From the NCBI GenBank assembly GCA_041605955.1, contig JBFIXI010000012.1, positions 15,000-78,999 on the forward strand: DNA of 64,000 nucleotides, read 5' to 3'. Position 1 is the stretch's first letter. Every line of letters begins with the position of its first letter. A model generated the notes under the pieces. It had not been told where the DNA came from. It did not search any database and saw only the letters and a program-made list of their open reading frames with translations. The DNA is from JAHEJX01 sp041605955 (GTDB taxonomy: Bacteria; Actinomycetota; Acidimicrobiia; Spongiisociales; UBA5794). The translations under genes were made by a program, and so were the position numbers. Below, one piece after another: positions 1 through 8,404 of the stretch.

Positions 1-290
1 ACGAGGGCGGAGGCGGCTCCGCCGAATCCATTGAAGGCGGCGACCAGCTGCGGCATGGCGGTCATCTGCACCCGAATCGCCAAGGCGGCCCCGACCACCG
101 TGCCGACGACGAGACCGGCGATGAGCACCTCCCACGACACGATCTCCGTGTCCACGAGGGTGGTGACGATTGCCACCAGCATCCCCCCAGAGGCGGCAAT
201 GTTGCCGATGCGAGCCCGGCGCGGGGATGCCAGCATCTTCAGCCCGAAGATGAAGAGGACCGCCGCCCCCAGGTAGAGCAGCTCAACCAT
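1..290 (-). CDS. pntB: NAD(P) transhydrogenase beta subunit, N-terminal part (runs off the window)
   Basis: This is the first ~96 codons of the membrane beta subunit; the rest lies beyond base 1. The enzyme couples proton re-entry to hydride transfer between NADH and NADP+. The visible part is a chain of hydrophobic helices, opening MVELLYLGAA and containing the FNGFGGAASALV stretch typical of PntB. The ATG at 290 lies 8 bp inside the 3' end of pntAb, so the two are translationally coupled. The identity rests on the N-terminus plus the two alpha genes upstream. Confidence 0.88.
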   Translation of the reverse strand, partial: MVELLYLGAAVLFIFGLKMLASPRRARIGNIAASGGMLVAIVTTLVDTEIVSWEVLIAGLVVGTVVGAALAIRVQMTAMPQLVAAFNGFGGAASAL

Positions 291-582
291 CGCGCTTGCC
301 CGGCCTCCGTCTGAACATCTCGAGCATGCGGTCGGTCACGAGGAAACCGCCGACGACGTTGATGGCCGCTGTGGTCACGGCGAGGAATCCGAGCACGGCG
401 GCCACCGTCCCCTCGGCAACGCCGGCGGCTGCCAGGGCGCCCACAATCGTGATCCCAGAGATGGCGTTGGCGCCCGACATCAGTGGAGTGTGCAACGTGG
501 GCGGGACTTTGGAGATGACTTCGAAGCCGACGAAGGCGGCGAGAACGAATACCACGATGCCGGAGATGAATGCTGCGCTCAC
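283..582 (-). CDS. pntAb: NAD(P) transhydrogenase alpha-2 (membrane) subunit
   Basis: A 99-residue membrane protein with three predicted helices. It contains LMSGANAISGITIVGAL, the conserved signature of the transmembrane half of the PntA subunit. In bacteria with a three-gene transhydrogenase this half is a separate polypeptide, as here. It overlaps pntAa by 4 bp and pntB by 8 bp, so all three genes form one operon. It ends in a short basic tail. Length and motif fit the family well. Confidence 0.92.
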   Translation of the reverse strand: MSAAFISGIVVFVLAAFVGFEVISKVPPTLHTPLMSGANAISGITIVGALAAAGVAEGTVAAVLGFLAVTTAAINVVGGFLVTDRMLEMFRRRPGKRDG

Positions 583-1706
583 GCGTCCTCCAGCCCGAGA
601 AGAAAGCGGGTACGGGGATGGCGCGGCTCGCCGGACATGACCACCGTGGCCCCCGCGAAGATGGCGTCGGAGGCGACATTCTCCACGCCCTCCTCATGCA
701 GGCGAGTCACCAGGCTGGTCAGGTTGCGTGAGTACATGCGGGAGGCGTCCCCGGCCACCCCGGCCGCCAGGTGCGTAGGCCCCAGGATCCGCACGCCGTT
801 CACGTCGACCACCTCGTCGGCCATCGACGGCTCCACGTTGCCTCCGGTGGATGTGGCCATGTCGAGTATCACTGCGCCGGCGTGCATCGAGTGCACCATC
901 TCCTTCGTCACGAGCAAGGGCGCGGGCCGTCCCGGGATCTGAGCCGTTGTGATGACTATGTCCGCTTCAGCTACGAACGGAGCCAGCGCATCGTGCTGGC
1001 GGGCCTGGGTGTCGGCTTCGACCTCGATAGCGTATCCCCCCTCGTCGGCACTCAACGTAGGGGCGGCAACGAACTTGGCACCCAAGCTTTCCACCTGTTC
1101 GGCCGTCTCCGGCCGAATGTCGTAGGCGTGAACGACCGCACCCAGGCGGCGAGCCGTGGCAATCGCCTGTAGACCGGCGACCCCGACACCGAGGATCAGC
1201 ACCCTGGCCGGCGCGATCGTGCCGGCGGCGGTCACCATCATCGGCATGATCTTGGGGGATTCCGCCGCAGCCATGAGCACGGCGGCATAACCGGCGAGGT
1301 TGGCCTGCGACGAAAGGGCGTCCATGGACTGGGCGAGCGTGCTCCGCGGGATCGATTCGATCGCGATCGCGGTGAGCCCGGCCTCAACGCAAGCCGCCAT
1401 CAGCTCCCTGTCCACGTATGGATCGAGGAAGCCGACCAGGATTGCCCCGCGCTCGATTTGGAGTACCAATCCCGGAGGCGGCGGGCCGACGACTAGCACG
1501 ATATCGGAGGACAACACCGCGGCCTGGTCGCCGATCTCGGCCCCCGCCGCGGCGTAGTCGGCATCGGGAAAGCCGGCGGCGGCGCCCGCACCGGATTGGA
1601 CGGCGACGCTCCATCCGAGCTCGGTCAACTTGCCGATCGAGGGCGGCACGAGCGCCACCCGGTGCTCGTGAGGGTCGGCTTCTAGGGGTACGCCGATGCG
1701 AGGCAT
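579..1706 (-). CDS. pntAa: NAD(P) transhydrogenase alpha-1 (NAD-binding) subunit
   Basis: A 375-residue soluble NAD(H)-binding domain I of transhydrogenase, related to alanine dehydrogenase. The N-terminus (RIGVPLEADPHEHRVALVP) and the Rossmann loop GVGVAGLQAIATA near residue 170 are diagnostic. It is the first gene of the pnt operon. The ATG at 1706 has no Shine-Dalgarno. Instead TAGCGT lies 6 bp upstream with TTGGCG 17 bp further, suggesting a leaderless mRNA. A large palindrome fills the promoter (see 1720-1762). Confidence 0.93.
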   Translation of the reverse strand: MPRIGVPLEADPHEHRVALVPPSIGKLTELGWSVAVQSGAGAAAGFPDADYAAAGAEIGDQAAVLSSDIVLVVGPPPPGLVLQIERGAILVGFLDPYVDRELMAACVEAGLTAIAIESIPRSTLAQSMDALSSQANLAGYAAVLMAAAESPKIMPMMVTAAGTIAPARVLILGVGVAGLQAIATARRLGAVVHAYDIRPETAEQVESLGAKFVAAPTLSADEGGYAIEVEADTQARQHDALAPFVAEADIVITTAQIPGRPAPLLVTKEMVHSMHAGAVILDMATSTGGNVEPSMADEVVDVNGVRILGPTHLAAGVAGDASRMYSRNLTSLVTRLHEEGVENVASDAIFAGATVVMSGEPRHPRTRFLLGLEDA

Positions 1707-1712
1707 GCCGGG

Positions 1713-1741
1713 ACGCTACCCAAAAGCTTGGAGCCCGCCAA
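1713..1741 (-). promoter_or_regulatory. Predicted pnt operon promoter
   Basis: Read on the minus strand: -35 TTGGCG at 1741-1736, a 17-bp spacer, then -10 TAGCGT at 1718-1713, six bases before the ATG of pntAa. The spacing is ideal and the -10 fits the TANNNT pattern seen before many genes in this window. No ribosome-binding site can fit, so a leaderless transcript is expected. Confidence 0.6.
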
Positions 1742-1762
1742 AGACGGGCTCCAAGCTTTTGG
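1720..1762. promoter_or_regulatory. Perfect 18-bp inverted repeat overlapping the pnt promoter (operator candidate)
   Basis: The arm CCAAAAGCTTGGAGCCCG (1720-1737) and its exact reverse complement (1745-1762) flank a 7-base centre. One arm fills the -35/-10 spacer of the pnt promoter, and the -35 sits at the centre. The position suits a repressor or activator site. It has no U-run, and it lies upstream of the -10 so would not be transcribed into pnt mRNA; a terminator is therefore unlikely. Confidence 0.6.
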
Positions 1763-2084
1763 TGGCATCGGTCCGAGCAGATCCGTGAGGGGGTTGGTAC
1801 AGACGATCACCCGGCTGATGCCTTCCCGCAGGAGGCGGTGCGACCATCCCACAGGAATCCTGTTTACTGCTCAGACCCGCCGGAGCCGACGGAGTTCCCA
1901 AAAAGTTGCGGCGGTTCTCGGAATCGTCGGTCCGCCGGTCGCAGCGCGTAACCTGGGGCTTGCCTGGATCGTGGAGCGTCATCCCCGCTGCGCGGCGTAG
2001 CGGTCTGCCGCTGCCCGATCGAGGTTGTGCAGAACTCCTGGCCGCGTGTGGTGTCAAAACCAGGAAAGTGATCGCAGCTAAGCG
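1763..2084. other. Intergenic region without a recognisable gene
   Basis: This is the rest of the divergent gap between the pnt operon and the sigma-factor gene. Open frames here have no homology I recognise and no ribosome-binding site. A short inverted repeat (ATCGC...GCGAT, about 2071-2085) sits just before the first possible sigma-factor start. I could not pick out a convincing promoter for the sigma gene. Confidence 0.4.
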
Positions 2085-2681
2085 ATGAGTACAGAATTGA
2101 GGGGGTCACCGGCAGGAGGACCAGGAGCTCCTCGTCAAGGCCCGGCGGAGTACGGGGCAATGACGGATATGGAGCTCGTGGCTGCCGTCGAGACCGATCT
2201 GGAGGCGTTTGGAGAGCTGATTAGGCGGCACCAGGACTTCGTTTATGGAGCCGCCCTGCGAGTAGTGAGGAACCCCGTGCTCGCCCAGGACGTGGCACAA
2301 GACGCATTCGTGAGGGCATACAAAGCATTGCCGGATTTCCGTGGCCAAGCAGCGGTGCGCAGCTGGCTCTACCGAATCGCGACCAACCTCGCTCTCAACG
2401 CCGTCCAGCGCCGCCGGGAGTTCCCGGCCGATTCACTTCCCGAAGCGGAGGCTCGGGGGGGCCCCGAGCGGGAAGCGGTCCGCATCGAGATGGCAGCCCA
2501 CCTCAGGGCTGCTATCGATCAGCTTCCCGAGGACCTGAAGCAGCCGCTGGTGCTGCGCGAGTACGGCTATCGCTCTTATCAGGAGATTGCCGACGAGCTC
2601 GATCTACCGCTCAACACGGTGCGGACTCGGATCCTGCGAGCCCGTCGGGCACTGCGCGAAGCAATGGAGGCATGGCAATGA
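2085..2681 (+). CDS. ECF-type RNA polymerase sigma factor
   Basis: A 198-residue sigma-70 family protein with only regions 2 and 4. Region 2 (about residues 30-100) contains ARDVAQD-like and FRGQAAVRSWLYRIATNLALN motifs in part; region 4 (about 135-195) carries the helix-turn-helix YQEIADELDLPLNTVRTRIL. It recruits RNA polymerase to a stress or envelope regulon. An internal ATG at 2160 with GGAG nine bases upstream may be the true start, giving 173 residues. The next gene overlaps in ATGA fashion and encodes a likely anti-sigma factor. Confidence 0.9.
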   Translation: MSTELRGSPAGGPGAPRQGPAEYGAMTDMELVAAVETDLEAFGELIRRHQDFVYGAALRVVRNPVLAQDVAQDAFVRAYKALPDFRGQAAVRSWLYRIATNLALNAVQRRREFPADSLPEAEARGGPEREAVRIEMAAHLRAAIDQLPEDLKQPLVLREYGYRSYQEIADELDLPLNTVRTRILRARRALREAMEAWQ

Positions 2682-3034
2682 GATCATGCAACACGAGCGA
2701 CGACCTCCTCTTCGCCTTCGTTGACGGCCTCGAGGAGAGCCTCGACGATCACGTTGCTACCTGCGACGAGTGCCAGGCCTTCCTCGCCGAGCTGTGGCAA
2801 GGTGAGCTGACCGAGGATCTCACGGAGCCGGTGATGCAGCGCATCCGGCTGGCCGAGTTCGTGGCCGACGTAGCCCGCTTCGGCCTGGACATCGCCTCGG
2901 CTATGGGCCGCGGGCTGATGACCTATGGTCCGGGTGCCGTCGCAGCCGACGACAGTGACCCGACAGCAGAGGCGGCAGGAGCGGAAACACAGGACAGCGC
3001 GGCGGCGGAGTCTGACGCGACCGACACGGAGTAG
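2678..3034 (+). CDS. Putative zinc-finger anti-sigma factor
   Basis: A 118-residue acidic protein. Near residue 25 it has H-x3-C-x2-C (HVATCDEC), the signature of ZAS/zf-HC2 anti-sigma domains that bind and hold ECF sigma factors. The ATG at 2678 overlaps the sigma stop codon (ATGA) with GGAGG seven bases upstream, so it was chosen over the ATG at 2672. There is no clear membrane helix, so it is probably cytosolic. The tail is Asp/Ala/Glu-rich and low complexity. The function is inferred from the motif plus position. Confidence 0.75.
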   Translation: MRSCNTSDDLLFAFVDGLEESLDDHVATCDECQAFLAELWQGELTEDLTEPVMQRIRLAEFVADVARFGLDIASAMGRGLMTYGPGAVAADDSDPTAEAAGAETQDSAAAESDATDTE

Positions 3035-3038
3035 AGGT

Positions 3039-3734
3039 ATGGACCAGAGCAGAATCGTCGCCGCCGCAGTGGCGGTGGGTGCCGCGTTGTTGATCTGGAT
3101 AGTGGGCCGGTTGGTGCGCGGTCGGGTCGGGGAACAATGGCGCGACTTGGTCGCTCAGCTGGTTCCCGTGCTGGTGTTCGCCACCTTGGTCTTCGGCGGG
3201 TTACTCGTGGCCGATCCCGATCAGGCCTCCGACCTGTTGACATCGGTCATCAAGTCGGTTCCCCGGGTAGCGATCGCCGTGATCATCGTGGTGATTGCGC
3301 AGGCCCTCGGTCGGATTGTCGGCCTGTTCGCCGAGGCTGCGTTGCGCCGAGTGTCGCCCGCCATCGCGGGAAGGGTGCGGCTGATTGTCTCCTCGATGTT
3401 CCTCGGCATCGGCGTAGTCATCGCTATGCAGCAGGTGGGGATATCTACGGCGATCATTCTGATCCTCGTCGCCTCGGTTGCCTTTGCAGTGGCGCTGACG
3501 GTGGCGCTCAGCGTCGGGTTGGGGTCGGTGCCGATAGCGCGCCACATCGCAGCCGGTCGTCACGTGCACAACCGCTACAACTCCGGCGACCGCATACGGG
3601 TGGGAGATATCGACGGCCGCATCACCGAAATCGGCCTATCGACGACCCGCGTCGAGGTGTCGGAAGGGCGGGCCGTCGATATCCCGAACGGAGAGTTCAT
3701 TGCCGGTGTCGTCGACGTGCGGGCCGCAGATTGA
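3039..3734 (+). CDS. MscS-like mechanosensitive channel / small-conductance channel family protein
   Basis: A 231-residue protein with four or so hydrophobic helices followed by a small beta domain (RIRVGDIDGRITEIGLSTTRVE and PNGEF) like the MscS beta domain. The family opens under membrane tension to release solutes. The ATG at 3039 has GAGG just upstream and lies five bases after the anti-sigma stop; a longer frame from 2925 would overlap that gene and is rejected. Co-transcription with the sigma/anti-sigma pair suggests envelope or osmotic stress control. Confidence 0.78.
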   Translation: MDQSRIVAAAVAVGAALLIWIVGRLVRGRVGEQWRDLVAQLVPVLVFATLVFGGLLVADPDQASDLLTSVIKSVPRVAIAVIIVVIAQALGRIVGLFAEAALRRVSPAIAGRVRLIVSSMFLGIGVVIAMQQVGISTAIILILVASVAFAVALTVALSVGLGSVPIARHIAAGRHVHNRYNSGDRIRVGDIDGRITEIGLSTTRVEVSEGRAVDIPNGEFIAGVVDVRAAD

Positions 3735-3849
3735 GCCGGATACCGGCGCCTTTGTTGACGAGCGCGTGGAGTCGGATCCTGGCGCTATCAAAGCGCTAGT
3801 TACCGAGCAGGGCGCCAATTCCCTTCTTTTGCTACTTCGCGGCGTCATA

Positions 3850-3855
3850 TATGAT
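3850..3855 (+). promoter_or_regulatory. Possible -10 box (TATGAT) for the repeat-protein gene
   Basis: TATGAT is five of six consensus bases and lies in a locally AT-rich patch. A weak -35 (TTTTGC, 17 bp upstream) is possible. Transcription from here would give a 5' UTR of about 165 nt before the GTG at 4029. Confidence 0.35.
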
Positions 3856-3869
3856 CACCAGGCAGATGA

Positions 3870-3997
3870 GGTCCCCGAGGAGACGCCGATACGGGACCGC
3901 GCATAGTGGCCGCGGCGGCGTAGTGGTAGGAAAGGCTCCGCAGGGTGGCGGTTGGTGAGCGCCGCCTGGCTGAGCTGATTCGGTCGGATTGGACCGA
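3870..3997 (+). other. Candidate structured 5' leader RNA
   Basis: Three successive hairpins can be drawn between the possible promoter and the start codon: GGTCCC (3870-3875) with GGGACC (3893-3898); CAGGGTGGCG (3941-3950) with CGCCGCCTG (3960-3968, one bulge and one wobble); and TCGGTC (3980-3985) with GACCGA (3992-3997). I cannot match it to a known riboswitch class. In GC-rich DNA some of this pairing is expected by chance. Confidence 0.25.
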
Positions 3998-4028
3998 CGA
4001 CAGGGCTGGGTAGACAAGGGGAAAGGCA

Positions 4029-5753
4029 GTGCGAAGTCGACACGACGCACGGCTCCGTTACGGGCTGATCATGGTGGTCGTCCTAGCGGTGGTATGGGGT
4101 GCTGCTGCGCTGATATCGACGCCGTCGGCGAACGCTGACGAAGTTCCCGGGCCGCTGTTGCTGGCAGGATCGGATTGCGACGCCACAGGCCCTTTCGTCC
4201 AATACCGAGTCACCAATGAGTCCGATCGCGACGAGACGCTCACAATCGCGGTCGACGATCAGACTGTCATCGGATCTGCCCGCATCGGCTCGGCCGAGAC
4301 CAAGCGGGGCCGCATCCAATGGCAGGGGAGTGCCGCCCAGTCGGTCATCCTCGAGGCGCGGTGGGCCACGAACGAGCGAGCCCCGACAAGCACCATCACG
4401 GTGGCTCCCAACCCATGTGTAACCACGTCCGCCGCCGACTTCACGGGACCGGCTTTCATGGCCGGCACCGACTGTCGACCAGATGGGGCCATCGTGCGTT
4501 GGTGGATGTCCAACAGCGCCGGCGAGGATCGGGTCTCTTATGTGTCGATCAGCACAGAGGACGGGTCTGTGGGAGAGACGATCTGGCCGGCGGATGGGTC
4601 CAGCGAGCTCATGTTTGCGGGTGCGCAGACGAGCGGCGTGGCTGCGATCCCGGCCGACTACGTCCCCGGCACCAACATCCGTGTGAGCGGCTGGGCGGAA
4701 GGATCCTTCGGCGGCGCGGAGACATGGACCCAAATGGTCATTCCGGCGTGCACCACCGAAGGTGTAGTCCTGGCCGGCGCTTCGAGCGCCGTGCCCACCA
4801 GCGTCGCCGGCACGGTCCTCACTGCGACGAGTTCCGGCCCCGTTGGATCGACCCTGGCAACCCTGGTGGCGACCACAGGGGCGGCCGGTACCAGCACGTC
4901 ACCCCCGATCGCCACCACGTCTTCGCTGCCGGGCGAGACCACGACTGTGGCCCCAAGCTCGTCGACGACATCCGTCCCGCCTCCGACTACGCCGACCGCA
5001 GTCACCACGACCACCACCCGTCCCCCGGGGTCGACCACGAGCACGACGTCAACTCGACCGCCGTCGACGACGACTACCACCAGCACGACCTCGCCGCCCC
5101 CGTCGACGACCACTACTACCACTACCACGCCCCCCGCCGACGTTGTGCCCCCGGTGTTCTTGGCGGGGGCGGACTGCAACGACAACGGGCCTTTCATCCG
5201 GTATCGGGTCACCAACAACAACGTCGCGGCGCAACGGCTCACGGTGACGTTCAACGGCGCGACCCGGGTCGACTCACTGGAGGTCGACGGCGGCCAGACG
5301 AAGTGGGGGACGTTCACTGCGGGTGGACCCAACGATCCGAAGCCGGTAGTCGCCAGTTGGGTTGGCCACGGCGGATCGCAGGCCCCCAGTCTGCTGATGC
5401 GGGCCTCCATCTGTGCAGACGGGCTGCCGCAACCGGCGCGCGGTCCCAGCTTCGTAGCCGGCCAGGACTGCAGCGGCAACAGCCCGATCGTGCGCTGGTG
5501 GATGAAGAACAGTGCCCCGACGACTCACCCGATGAACGTCACGGTCACCAAGGCAGACAACACCGGTGAGATCACCATCTGGCCCGCTGGCGGGGGAACG
5601 GTAGAGATCTCTCCCGGCGTGCAGACTTCGGGCGTGTACACGCTTCCCTCGGGCTACAACCGGGCTGGTCAGGAGATCAGGGTGCGCGGCTGGTGGCGCC
5701 AGCTGGACGCCAGCGCCCACAATCGGGTCGGCATTGTGCTGGCGGGCTGCTGA
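4029..5753 (+). CDS. Exported protein with four Cys-containing repeats and a Ser/Thr/Pro linker
   Basis: A 574-residue protein with an N-terminal signal or anchor helix (residues ~12-33, then ANADEVPG). Four ~95-residue repeats follow, each opening with a variant of AGxDCxxxGxxVRYRVTN (near residues 41, 139, 373 and 472) and each with a second Cys near its end, suggesting one disulfide per repeat. Repeats 1-2 and 3-4 are separated by a ~120-residue Thr/Ser/Pro linker that is probably extended and perhaps glycosylated. GTG start with AAGGGGAAAGG upstream. I do not recognise the family; cell-surface location is inferred. Confidence 0.8.
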   Translation: MRSRHDARLRYGLIMVVVLAVVWGAAALISTPSANADEVPGPLLLAGSDCDATGPFVQYRVTNESDRDETLTIAVDDQTVIGSARIGSAETKRGRIQWQGSAAQSVILEARWATNERAPTSTITVAPNPCVTTSAADFTGPAFMAGTDCRPDGAIVRWWMSNSAGEDRVSYVSISTEDGSVGETIWPADGSSELMFAGAQTSGVAAIPADYVPGTNIRVSGWAEGSFGGAETWTQMVIPACTTEGVVLAGASSAVPTSVAGTVLTATSSGPVGSTLATLVATTGAAGTSTSPPIATTSSLPGETTTVAPSSSTTSVPPPTTPTAVTTTTTRPPGSTTSTTSTRPPSTTTTTSTTSPPPSTTTTTTTTPPADVVPPVFLAGADCNDNGPFIRYRVTNNNVAAQRLTVTFNGATRVDSLEVDGGQTKWGTFTAGGPNDPKPVVASWVGHGGSQAPSLLMRASICADGLPQPARGPSFVAGQDCSGNSPIVRWWMKNSAPTTHPMNVTVTKADNTGEITIWPAGGGTVEISPGVQTSGVYTLPSGYNRAGQEIRVRGWWRQLDASAHNRVGIVLAGC

Positions 5754-5763
5754 CGCCGTCCGC

Positions 5764-7287
5764 TCAAGGAAGCTGCGGCAGCTCTCTGTCGGCCAGCCAG
5801 GAGTCGAGCAATGGTTGGAGCTGCATCCCGGATACCGCTTCGGCCACGGCAACGAAGTCTGCGGTGACGGCGCTGGCGCCGGCGAAATCCGACGCGTAGG
5901 TACGCAAGATCTCGAAGAACGTGTCGTCGCCGACGGTCAGCCGCAGCGCATGGAGGGTCATGGCCCCGACGCGGTAAACGGCTGCGTTGAACAAGGTGAA
6001 CACCGGCGGCGACCCCACCGGGGGGAATCCCGAGTCGGCGAATTGGTCACGCTCGGCGGCGATTCCCGCTTCTACTTCGTCGCGACCCCGCTCCCGCTCG
6101 ATCCATAGCCACTCGGCGTAGGAGGCGAAGCCCTCGTTCAGCCAGATGTCTTGCCAGCGTCCCGGGCTGACGCTGTTGCCGAACCACTGGTGAGCGATCT
6201 CGTGAACGAGGACGTCCTCGAAGAAGGCCGATGTCGCCACGTTGCGGTCGAACAGGGCGAGCGTCTGGTTCTCCAGCGCGGCGCCGAAACCCTCGACGAT
6301 GGCAATGCCGTAGGTGTCGAACGGGTACGGCCCGAAGAGGCTCGCCAGATGCGCCAGCATCTCGCCTTGTCGTTCCAGGCCGGGCCAGTCGGCGATCGTC
6401 GTGCCGGTCGGGAGCACGTGGCGGATCGGAATGCCGGCGACGGCAGAGGCGGCTGCGTCCTCGACGATGGCGAAGTTGCCGATCACGACGGTCGCCAGGT
6501 AGCTGGCCATGGGCTGGGCCATCTCCCATACCCAGGTAGTGCTGCCGAGATCGGTCAGCTGATCTGTCAACACTCCGTTGGCTGCGGCGATCACGTCGCT
6601 CGGAACTGTGATCCGGAATGTGTAGGTCGCCTTGTCGATCGGGTGGTCGTTGCTGGGAAACCAAGTATGGGCCGCGTCTGGCTCGGCCACTACGTAGTGC
6701 TGCGCATCGAACGTGGTCCACCCGACGCCGAACGGCACTGCGGCCGAGCTGGCCGGCTGCGGTCGACCTCCGTACTCGATCTCGACGGTGAACTCTTCAC
6801 CCGGGGCGATGGGGGAGGGGGGCGTGATGACGACGTCCTCTTCCACGATCTCGAATGCGGCCGCCCCGTCGTCGACGGTTACGTCATCGATCGTCAGGCC
6901 GCTGAAGTCGAGATTGAACGTCTCGAGCCGGTCGCTTGCGGTGACCGTCAGCGTGGCTATGCCGTCGAGACGGACTGAGACCGGGTCGAACACCAGGTCG
7001 AGCGTGTAGTGGTCAACGTCGTATCCCGGGTTGCCCAATGTCGGGAAGTAGTCGTCGCCGATTCCCACGGCGGTGGGGTCGCCGACGAACCCGAGTCGGC
7101 CGGCTCCCGTAGTGCCCTCCGGCGCAGTGGTGGACGGCGCCGCGGAGGTCGGGCCAAAGCTGCTCGGGGCGCGCGTGGTCGGCTCGCGGGTAGTACCGAC
7201 AGTGGCCGCCGGTTCCGTCCCGCCGATCACGGAGCAGGCTGCGAGCACCATCGTGAGAGCTGCGATGAGAGCGCCGGGTCGTTGCAT
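5764..7287 (-). CDS. M1 family zinc metallopeptidase, lipoprotein
   Basis: A 507-residue gluzincin aminopeptidase. The N-terminus is a lipoprotein signal with lipobox LAAC (Cys18), followed by a Thr/Ser-rich spacer, so it is anchored outside the membrane. HEIAHQWFGN (zinc ligands His362 and His366, catalytic Glu363) and NEGFASYAEWL with the third ligand are intact. The substrate-binding GxMEN loop appears as GAALEN. It lacks the C-terminal domain of long M1 enzymes. The ATG at 7287 has no Shine-Dalgarno; TAGGGT lies six bases upstream, so it may be leaderless. Confidence 0.88.
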   Translation of the reverse strand: MQRPGALIAALTMVLAACSVIGGTEPAATVGTTREPTTRAPSSFGPTSAAPSTTAPEGTTGAGRLGFVGDPTAVGIGDDYFPTLGNPGYDVDHYTLDLVFDPVSVRLDGIATLTVTASDRLETFNLDFSGLTIDDVTVDDGAAAFEIVEEDVVITPPSPIAPGEEFTVEIEYGGRPQPASSAAVPFGVGWTTFDAQHYVVAEPDAAHTWFPSNDHPIDKATYTFRITVPSDVIAAANGVLTDQLTDLGSTTWVWEMAQPMASYLATVVIGNFAIVEDAAASAVAGIPIRHVLPTGTTIADWPGLERQGEMLAHLASLFGPYPFDTYGIAIVEGFGAALENQTLALFDRNVATSAFFEDVLVHEIAHQWFGNSVSPGRWQDIWLNEGFASYAEWLWIERERGRDEVEAGIAAERDQFADSGFPPVGSPPVFTLFNAAVYRVGAMTLHALRLTVGDDTFFEILRTYASDFAGASAVTADFVAVAEAVSGMQLQPLLDSWLADRELPQLP

Positions 7288-7333
7288 CCGGCAACCCTAG
7301 GAGTCCGGCGTTCGCTCGATGGCCGCCGGCGGC

Positions 7334-8403
<1,070 letters not shown>

Positions 8404-8404
<1 letters not shown>

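Noticed and set aside
1720..1762. Palindrome considered as an intrinsic terminator
   Set aside because: There is no U-run, no gene ends there on either strand, and it overlaps the promoter elements of pntAa.
3922..3968. Resemblance to the start of RNase P RNA (GGAAAG, CAGGGTG, CGCC...)
   Set aside because: The segment before the next gene is far too short for RNase P RNA, and the later conserved blocks are absent.
5000..5140. Low-complexity Thr/Ser-rich coding stretch examined as a CRISPR-like or DNA repeat array
   Set aside because: The repetition is short-period ACC/ACG codons for a Thr/Pro linker, with no spacers or defined repeat unit. The same holds for 39870-40140.
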